Shown in pieces: positions 16,846 to 21,545 of a stretch of DNA of 21,545 nt. The DNA is taken from assembly GCA_032718475.1 (NCBI GenBank), contig JAUCBJ010008120.1:1-21545 (forward strand). The letters are read 5' to 3'. Position 1 is the stretch's first letter; each line of letters opens with the position of its first letter. The notes below the pieces were generated by a model. It was given only the letters and a program-made list of their open reading frames with translations, was not told where the DNA came from and ran no database searches. This DNA is from Nemertoderma westbladi (Eukaryota; Xenacoelomorpha; Nemertodermatida; Nemertodermatidae). The translations under genes were made by a program, and so were the position numbers.

Positions 16846-19800
16846 CCCCAATTGTCTCACACTTTCTCAAGTCACTGGCACTGTCTCCTCGAAAGTTATA
16901 ACCTTTTAACTGGTTCTGTAGGAAGTAACATGAAAAAACGCCGCTTATAGCCTAAAAACACACTACGACGTAATATATTCGAATATAGTTAAATAACTCT
17001 GGAAGCCCTGTGTTTTCTGAGTTGTAACACTGTGTACAAATTGGGAATAGTAACCCCAATTATCTCACACTTTCTCAAGTCACTGGCACTGTCTCCTCGA
17101 AAGTTATAACCTTTTAACTGGTTCTGTAGGAAGTAACATGAAAAAACGCCGCTTATAGCCTAAAAACACACTACGACGTATTATATTCGAATATAGTTAA
17201 ATAACTCTGGAAGCCCTGTGTTTTCTGAGTTGTAACACTGTGTACAAATTGGGAATAGTAACCCCAATTGTCTCACACTTTCTCAAGTCACTGGCACTGT
17301 CTCCTCGAAAGTTATAACCTTTTAACTGGTTCTGTAGGAAGTAACATGAAAAAACGCCGCTTATAGCCTAAAAACACACTACGACGTATTATATTCGAAT
17401 ATAGTTAAATAACTCTGGAAGCCCTGTGTTTTCTGAGTTGTAACACTGTGTACAAATTGGGAATAGTAACCCCAATTGTCTCACACTTTCTCAAGTCACT
17501 GGCACTGTCTCCTCGAAAGTTATAACCTTTTAACTGGTTCTGTAGGAAGTAACATGAAAAAACGCCGCTTATAGCCTAAAAACACACTGCGACGTATTAT
17601 ATTCGTATGTAGTTAAATAACTCTGGAAGCCCTGTGTTTTCTGAGTTGTAACACTGTGTACAAGTTGGGAATAGTAACCCCAATTGTCTCACACTTTCTC
17701 AAGTCACTGGCACTGTCTCCTCGAAAGTTATAACCTTTTAACTGGTTCTGTAGGTAGTAACATGAAAAAACGCCGCTTATAGCCTAAAAACACACTACGA
17801 CGTATTATATTCGAATATAGTTAAATAACTCTGGAAGCCCTGTGTTTTCTGAGTTGTAACACTGTGTACAAATTGGGAATAGTAACCCCAATTATCTCAC
17901 ACTTTCTCAAGTCACTGGCACTGTCTCCTCGAAAGTTATAACCTTTTAACTGGTTCTGTAGGAAGTAACATGAAAAAACGCCGCTTATAGCCTAAAAACA
18001 CACTACGACGTATTATATTCGAATATAGTTAAATAACTCTGGAAGCCCTGTGTTTTCTGAGTTGTAACACTGTGTACAAATTGGGAATAGTAACCCCAAT
18101 TGTCTCACACTTTCTCAAGTCACTGGCACTGTCTCCTCGAAAGTTATAACCTTTTAACTGGTTCTGTAGGAAGTAACATGAAAAAACGCCGCTTATAGCC
18201 TAAAAACACACTACGACGTAATATATTCGAATATAGTTAAATAACTCTGGAAGCCCTGTGTTTTCTGAGTTGTAACACTGTGTACAAATTGGGAATAGTA
18301 ACCCCAATTGTCTCACACTTTCTCAAGTCACTGGCACTGTCTCGTCGAAAGTTATAACCTTTTAACTGGTTCTGTAGGAAGTAACATGAAAAAACGCCGC
18401 TTATAGCCTAAAAACACACTACGACGTATTATATTCGAATATAGTTAAATAACTCTGGAAGCCCTGTGTTTTCTGAGTTGTAACACTGTGTACAAATTGG
18501 GAATAGTAACCCCAATTGTCTCACACTTTCTCAAGTCACTGGCACTGTCTCCTCGAAAGTTATAACCTTTTAACTGGTTCTGTAGGAAGTAACATGAAAA
18601 AACGCCGCTTATAGCCTAAAAACACACTACGACGTAATATATTCGAATATAGTTAAATAACTCTGGAAGCCCTGTGTTTTCTGAGTTGTAACACTGTGTA
18701 CAAATTGGGAATAGTAACCCCAATTGTCTCACACTTTCTCAAGTCACTGGCACTGTCTCCTCGAAAGTTATAACCTTTTAACTGGTTCTGTAGGAAGTAA
18801 CATGAAAAAACGCCGCTTATAGCCTAAAAACACACTACGACGTATTATATTCGAATATAGTTAAATAACTCTGGAAGCCCTGTGTTTTCTGAGTTGTAAC
18901 ACTGTGTACAAATTGGGAATAGTAACCCCAATTGTCTCACACTTTCTCAAGTCACTGGCACTGTCTCCTCGAAAGTTATAACCTTTTAACTGGTTCTGTA
19001 GGAAGTAACATGAAAAAACGCCGCTTATAGCCTAAAAACACACTACGACGTATTATATTCGAATATAGTTAAATAACTCTGGAAGCCCTGTGTTTTCTGA
19101 GTTGTAACACTGTGTACAAATTGGGAATAGTAACCCCAATTGTCTCACACTTTCTCAAGTCACTGGCACTGTCTCCTCGAAAGTTATAACCTTTTAACTG
19201 GTTCTGTAGGAAGTAACATGAAAAAACGCCGCTTATAGCCTAAAAACACACTACGACGTATTATATTCGAATATAGTTAAATAACTCTGGAAGCCCTGTG
19301 TTTTCTGAGTTGTAACACTGTGTACAAATTGGGAATAGTAACCCCAATTGTCTCACACTTTCTCAAGTCACTGGCACTGTCTCCTCGAAAGTTATAACCT
19401 TTTAACTGGTTCTGTAGGAAGTAACATGAAAAAACGCCGCTTATAGCCTAAAAACACACTACGACGTATTATATTCGAATATAGTTAAATAACTCTGGAA
19501 GCCCTGTGTTTTCTGAGTTGTAACACTGTGTACAAATTGGGAATAGTAACCCCAATTATCTCACACTTTCTCAAGTCACTGGCACTGTCTCCTCGAAAGT
19601 TATAACCTTTTAACTGGTTCTGTAGGAAGTAACATGAAAAAACGCCGCTTATAGCCTAAAAACACACTACGACGTAATATATTCGAATATAGTTAAATAA
19701 CTCTGGAAGCCCTGTGTTTTCTGAGTTGTAACACTGTGTACAAATTGGGAATAGTAACCCCAATTATCTCACACTTTCTCAAGTCACTGGCACTGTCTCC

Positions 19801-20589
19801 TCGAAAGTTATAACCTTTTAACTGGTTCTGTAGGAAGTAACATGAAAAAACGCCGCTTATAGCCTAAAAACACACTACGACGTATTATATTCGAATATAG
19901 TTAAATAACTCTGGAAGCCCTGTGTTTTCTGAGTTGTAACACTGTGTACAAATTGGGAATAGTAACCCCAATTGTCTCACACTTTCTCAAGTCACTGGCA
20001 CTGTCTCCTCGAAAGTTATAACCTTTTAACTGGTTCTGTAGGAAGTAACATGAAAAAACGCCGCTTATAGCCTAAAAACACACTACGACGTATTATATTC
20101 GAATATAGTTAAATAACTCTGGAAGCCCTGTGTTTTCTGAGTTGTAACACTGTGTACAAGTTGGGAATAGTAACCCCAATTGTCTCACACTTTCTCAAGT
20201 CACTGGCACTGTCTCCTCGAAAGTTATAACCTTTTAACTGGTTCTGTAGGTAGTAACATGAAAAAACGCCGCTTATAGCCTAAAAACACACTACGACGTA
20301 TTATATTCGAATATAGTTAAATAACTCTGGAAGCCCTGTGTTTTCTGAGTTGTAACACTGTGTACAAATTGGGAATAGTAACCCCAATTATCTCACACTT
20401 TCTCAAGTCACTGGCACTGTCTCCTCGAAAGTTATAACCTTTTAACTGGTTCTGTAGGAAGTAACATGAAAAAACGCCGCTTATAGCCTAAAAACACACT
20501 ACGACGTAATATATTCGAATATAGTTAAATAACTCTGGAAGCCCTGTGTTTTCTGAGTTGTAACACTGTGTACAAATTGGGAATAGTAA

Positions 20590-20890
20590 CCCCAATTATC
20601 TCACACTTTCTCAAGTCACTGGCACTGTCTCCTCGAAAGTTATAACCTTTTAACTGGTTCTGTAGGAAGTAACATGAAAAAACGCCGCTTATAGCCTAAA
20701 AACACACTCCCACCTATAATATTGGTCGAAAGTTATAACCTTTTAACTGGTTCTGTAGGAAGTAACATGAAAAAACGCCGCTTATAGCCTAAAAACACAC
20801 TACGACGTATTATATTCGAATATAGTTAAATAACTCTGGAAGCCCTGTGTTTTCTGAGTTGTAACACTGTGTACAAATTGGGAATAGTAA
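20590..20890. repeat. Composite 301-bp satellite unit, second copy
   Basis: It has the same structure and the same 17-bp join (20709-20725) as the first composite unit, exactly 4,045 bp away. An identical breakpoint and insert mean the two are copies of one event. Confidence 0.92.
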
Positions 20891-21545
20891 CCCCAATTAT
20901 CTCACACTTTCTCAAGTCACTGGCACTGTCTCCTCGAAATTTATAACCTTTTAACTGGTTCTGTAGGAAGTAACATGAAAAAACGCCGCTTATAGCCTAA
21001 AAACACACTACGACGTAATATATTCGAATATAGTTAAATAACTCTGGAAGCCCTGTGTTTTCTGAGTTGTAACACTGTGTACAAATTGGGAATAGTAACC
21101 CCAATTGTCTCACACTTTCTCAAGTCACTGGCACTGTCTCGTCGAAAGTTATAACCTTTTAACTGGTTCTGTAGGAAGTAACATGAAAAAACGCCGCTTA
21201 TAGCCTAAAAACACACTACGACGTATTATATTCGAATATAGTTAAATAACTCTGGAAGCCCTGTGTTTTCTGAGTTGTAACACTGTGTACAAATTGGGAA
21301 TAGTAACCCCAATTGTCTCACACTTTCTCAAGTCACTGGCACTGTCTCCTCGAAAGTTATAACCTTTTAACTGGTTCTGTAGGAAGTAACATGAAAAAAC
21401 GCCGCTTATAGCCTAAAAACACACTACGACGTAATATATTCGAATATAGTTAAATAACTCTGGAAGCCCTGTGTTTTCTGAGTTGTAACACTGTGTACAA
21501 ATTGGGAATAGTAACCCCAATTATCTCACACTTTCTCAAGTCACT

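Larger units (their letters stand above)
15919..21545. repeat. 208-bp satellite DNA array, continues beyond the window
   Basis: Measured from CCCCAATT, units begin at 15919, 16127, 16335, 16545, 16846 and then every 208 bp to 20590, followed by 20891, 21099, 21307 and 21515. There are 26 complete units and one cut by the window edge. All have length 208 except one of 210 (small indels) and two composite units of 301. Units differ at only a few positions: A or G after CCCCAATT, CTCCTCG or CTCGTCG, TAGGAAG or TAGGTAG, CGTATTATATTCG or CGTAATATATTCG, ACAAATTGG or ACAAGTTGG. This implies strong homogenisation. Every monomer checked contains the 14-bp palindrome TATATTCGAATATA or a near form. There are no open frames. 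A monomer close to nucleosome spacing fits a heterochromatic or centromere-type satellite, but that role is inferred. Confidence 0.97.

Noticed and set aside
15919-21545. CRISPR-like regular repeat array
   Set aside because: Units are 208 bp and identical throughout with no variable spacers, in an animal genome. This is satellite DNA.
15919-21545. Tandem small RNA gene repeats (5S rRNA, spliced leader or U snRNA)
   Set aside because: The monomer has no 5S-like internal control region, no recognisable U snRNA start and no Sm-site plus donor arrangement.

Overview
This is animal nuclear DNA, not bacterial or viral. It carries two intron-free homologues of conserved metazoan nuclear or spindle proteins, a nearly intact RTE-type non-LTR retrotransposon, remains of other retrotransposons, a large satellite array and long AT-rich stretches. 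The species cannot be named from the sequence. An invertebrate-like genome is my best reading, from the RTE element type, the recurrent palindromic words (GTAGGCCTAC, TACCGGTA) and compact single-exon genes beside unrelated repeats. That reading is inference only.

Layout. Positions 1-1,610 hold a dispersed-repeat end, a 67-68 bp tandem array with a five-unit higher-order pattern (467-1073), and AT-rich filler. Positions 1,632-4,813 are an RTE-type LINE with an AP-endonuclease and a reverse transcriptase, broken by one single-base frameshift just before the catalytic FADD motif. Positions 4,814-6,950 are mostly non-coding. They contain an inverted ~200 bp piece of the same LINE family, a GC-rich repeat and two long G runs (18 and 24 G).

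Positions 6,954-9,495 are the genic heart: a HAUS2-like augmin subunit followed 286 bp later on the same strand by a TAF6L-like histone-fold/HEAT protein. TAF6L in other animals is a subunit of SAGA-type histone acetyltransferase complexes; HAUS2 belongs to the augmin complex that seeds microtubules in the spindle. The spacer between them has a perfect 11-bp stem-loop and three of four clustered TACCGGTA palindromes, with no AATAAA or ATTAAA.

Positions 9,926-10,570 (minus strand) are a decayed LINE tail with a C-terminal zinc-knuckle motif. A 41-bp tandem array (10,562-10,934) grows directly out of its reading frame. Positions 11,358-11,570 hold a 96-bp tandem duplication. Positions 12,860-14,370 contain a possible unrecognised minus-strand gene (two open, protein-like segments next to a CpG-rich stretch) and an imperfect hairpin between them. 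Positions 14,990-15,320 carry a degenerate ~178 bp duplication.

From 15,919 to the end of the window is a very homogeneous 208-bp satellite, 26 complete units and one cut by the edge. Two 301-bp composite units lie exactly 4,045 bp apart and reveal a higher-order repeat. No CRISPR array, rRNA or convincing tRNA was found. The most notable material is the nested repeat architecture and the intron-free HAUS2-TAF6L pair with its ordered spacer; I found no clear novel multi-gene system.
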